Shown: positions 63,836 through 64,000 of the stretch, in pieces
Layout of the letters: each line of letters opens with the position of its first letter
How positions within the stretch are numbered: position 1 is the first letter of the stretch
NCBI GenBank assembly: GCA_019426215.1
Contig: CM033397.1
Span: 23,934,480-23,998,479 of the forward strand
DNA from: Buddleja alternifolia
Lineage: Eukaryota; Streptophyta; Magnoliopsida; Lamiales; Scrophulariaceae
Direction of reading: 5' to 3'
DNA: 64,000 bases
Notes under the pieces: model-generated
What the model was told of the DNA's origin: nothing
Database searches by the model: none
Seen by the model: the letters and a program-made list of their open reading frames with translations, nothing else
Translations under genes and position numbers: made by a program

Positions 63836-64000
63836 ACGTACAACCACCCGAAAACAGGAATATGGGTTGGTTCGATCGAATTTACAGGGAGGTAAACGAA
63901 ATTATACCTTTCGAAAATTTCGTTATCACCTCGAGCTTTGGATCACAGCAACCCTGTGGTGCAAATCCACACAATTTCTCTTGGGTGAGAAATTGCCCGT
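63809..64000 (-). repeat. Edge of another retroelement or LTR
   Basis: The gypsy sequence is replaced at about 63809 (ggcagcggaagttaaaatttt) by different sequence running to the window end. Read on the minus strand it ends ...aaaattttaacttccgctgcc, similar to taaaattatatgttttccgctgc near the 3' end of the LTR at 56990. It may be the end of a copia LTR. The window ends within it. Confidence 0.35.

Noticed and set aside
1..64000. A defence system, biosynthetic cluster or other novel gene cassette
   Set aside because: All long frames belong to retroelements or to their extra ORFs; no co-directional host genes are present.

Overview
This is eukaryotic, almost certainly plant (eudicot-like) nuclear DNA from a retrotransposon-dense, gene-poor region. 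AT-rich spacers alternate with plant Ty1/copia and Ty3/gypsy pol domains, methionine-tRNA (TGGTATCAGAGC) and aspartate-tRNA-type (TGGCGCCGTTGCCGGGGA) primer-binding sites, MITEs, solo LTRs and microsatellites. I see no convincing single-copy host gene, tRNA, rRNA or CRISPR array. Almost every coding stretch is retroelement-derived and most are broken.

Layout. 0.9-3.1 kb: decayed copia remnant, minus strand. 3.1-8.8 kb: Sirevirus-like copia element, minus strand, whose gag is joined directly to the last codons of RNase H (protease, integrase and RT lost). It carries a long downstream extra ORF (543 codons before one TAG) with what looks like its own plant-type promoter. 8.8-14.4 kb: two copia 3' ends (RT/RNase H plus LTR) separated by an opposite-strand solo-type LTR. 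14.4-15.1 kb: minisatellite. 15.6-21.85 kb: complete, very young non-autonomous gypsy element (1.72-kb LTRs, GTAAC target duplication, one intact 301-codon ORF). It split an older unidentified sequence. 22.9-23.8 kb: MITEs. 24.8-27.7 kb: gypsy LTR-gag-protease, truncated. 28.4-30.8 kb: a MITE and a solo gypsy LTR (ACAAT duplication). 31.6-37.1 kb: a DNA element with terminal inverted repeats, interrupted by a young copia element (GGTGA duplication). 38.0-43.8 kb: second Sirevirus-like copy, plus strand, preserving the rest of the extra ORF (about 4 kb) and a full LTR. 44.1-50.9 kb: copia element with LTR, primer site, leader and pol, carrying a palindromic fragment of the Sirevirus-like LTR. 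50.9-52.8 kb: 5' end of a gypsy element on the minus strand. 53.1-55.4 kb: near-identical second copy of the 48.5-50.8 kb copia pol, differing mainly by single-base deletions. 55.4-60.96 kb: another copia element that switches within RT into a gypsy integrase. 60.96-63.8 kb: gypsy integrase followed by a second type of extra ORF. 63.8-64 kb: start of another repeat.

The main story is retroelement biology: pol-less but structurally conserved elements that depend on other copies, extra ORFs downstream of pol in both superfamilies, and short structured motifs (PPT-flanking hairpin, G+C palindromes in LTRs, a 28-nt hairpin shared by two gypsy elements) kept where coding sequence has decayed. Boundaries not set by TG/CA ends, target duplications or sequence breaks are approximate. 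All comparisons were made by eye within this window; no database was searched.
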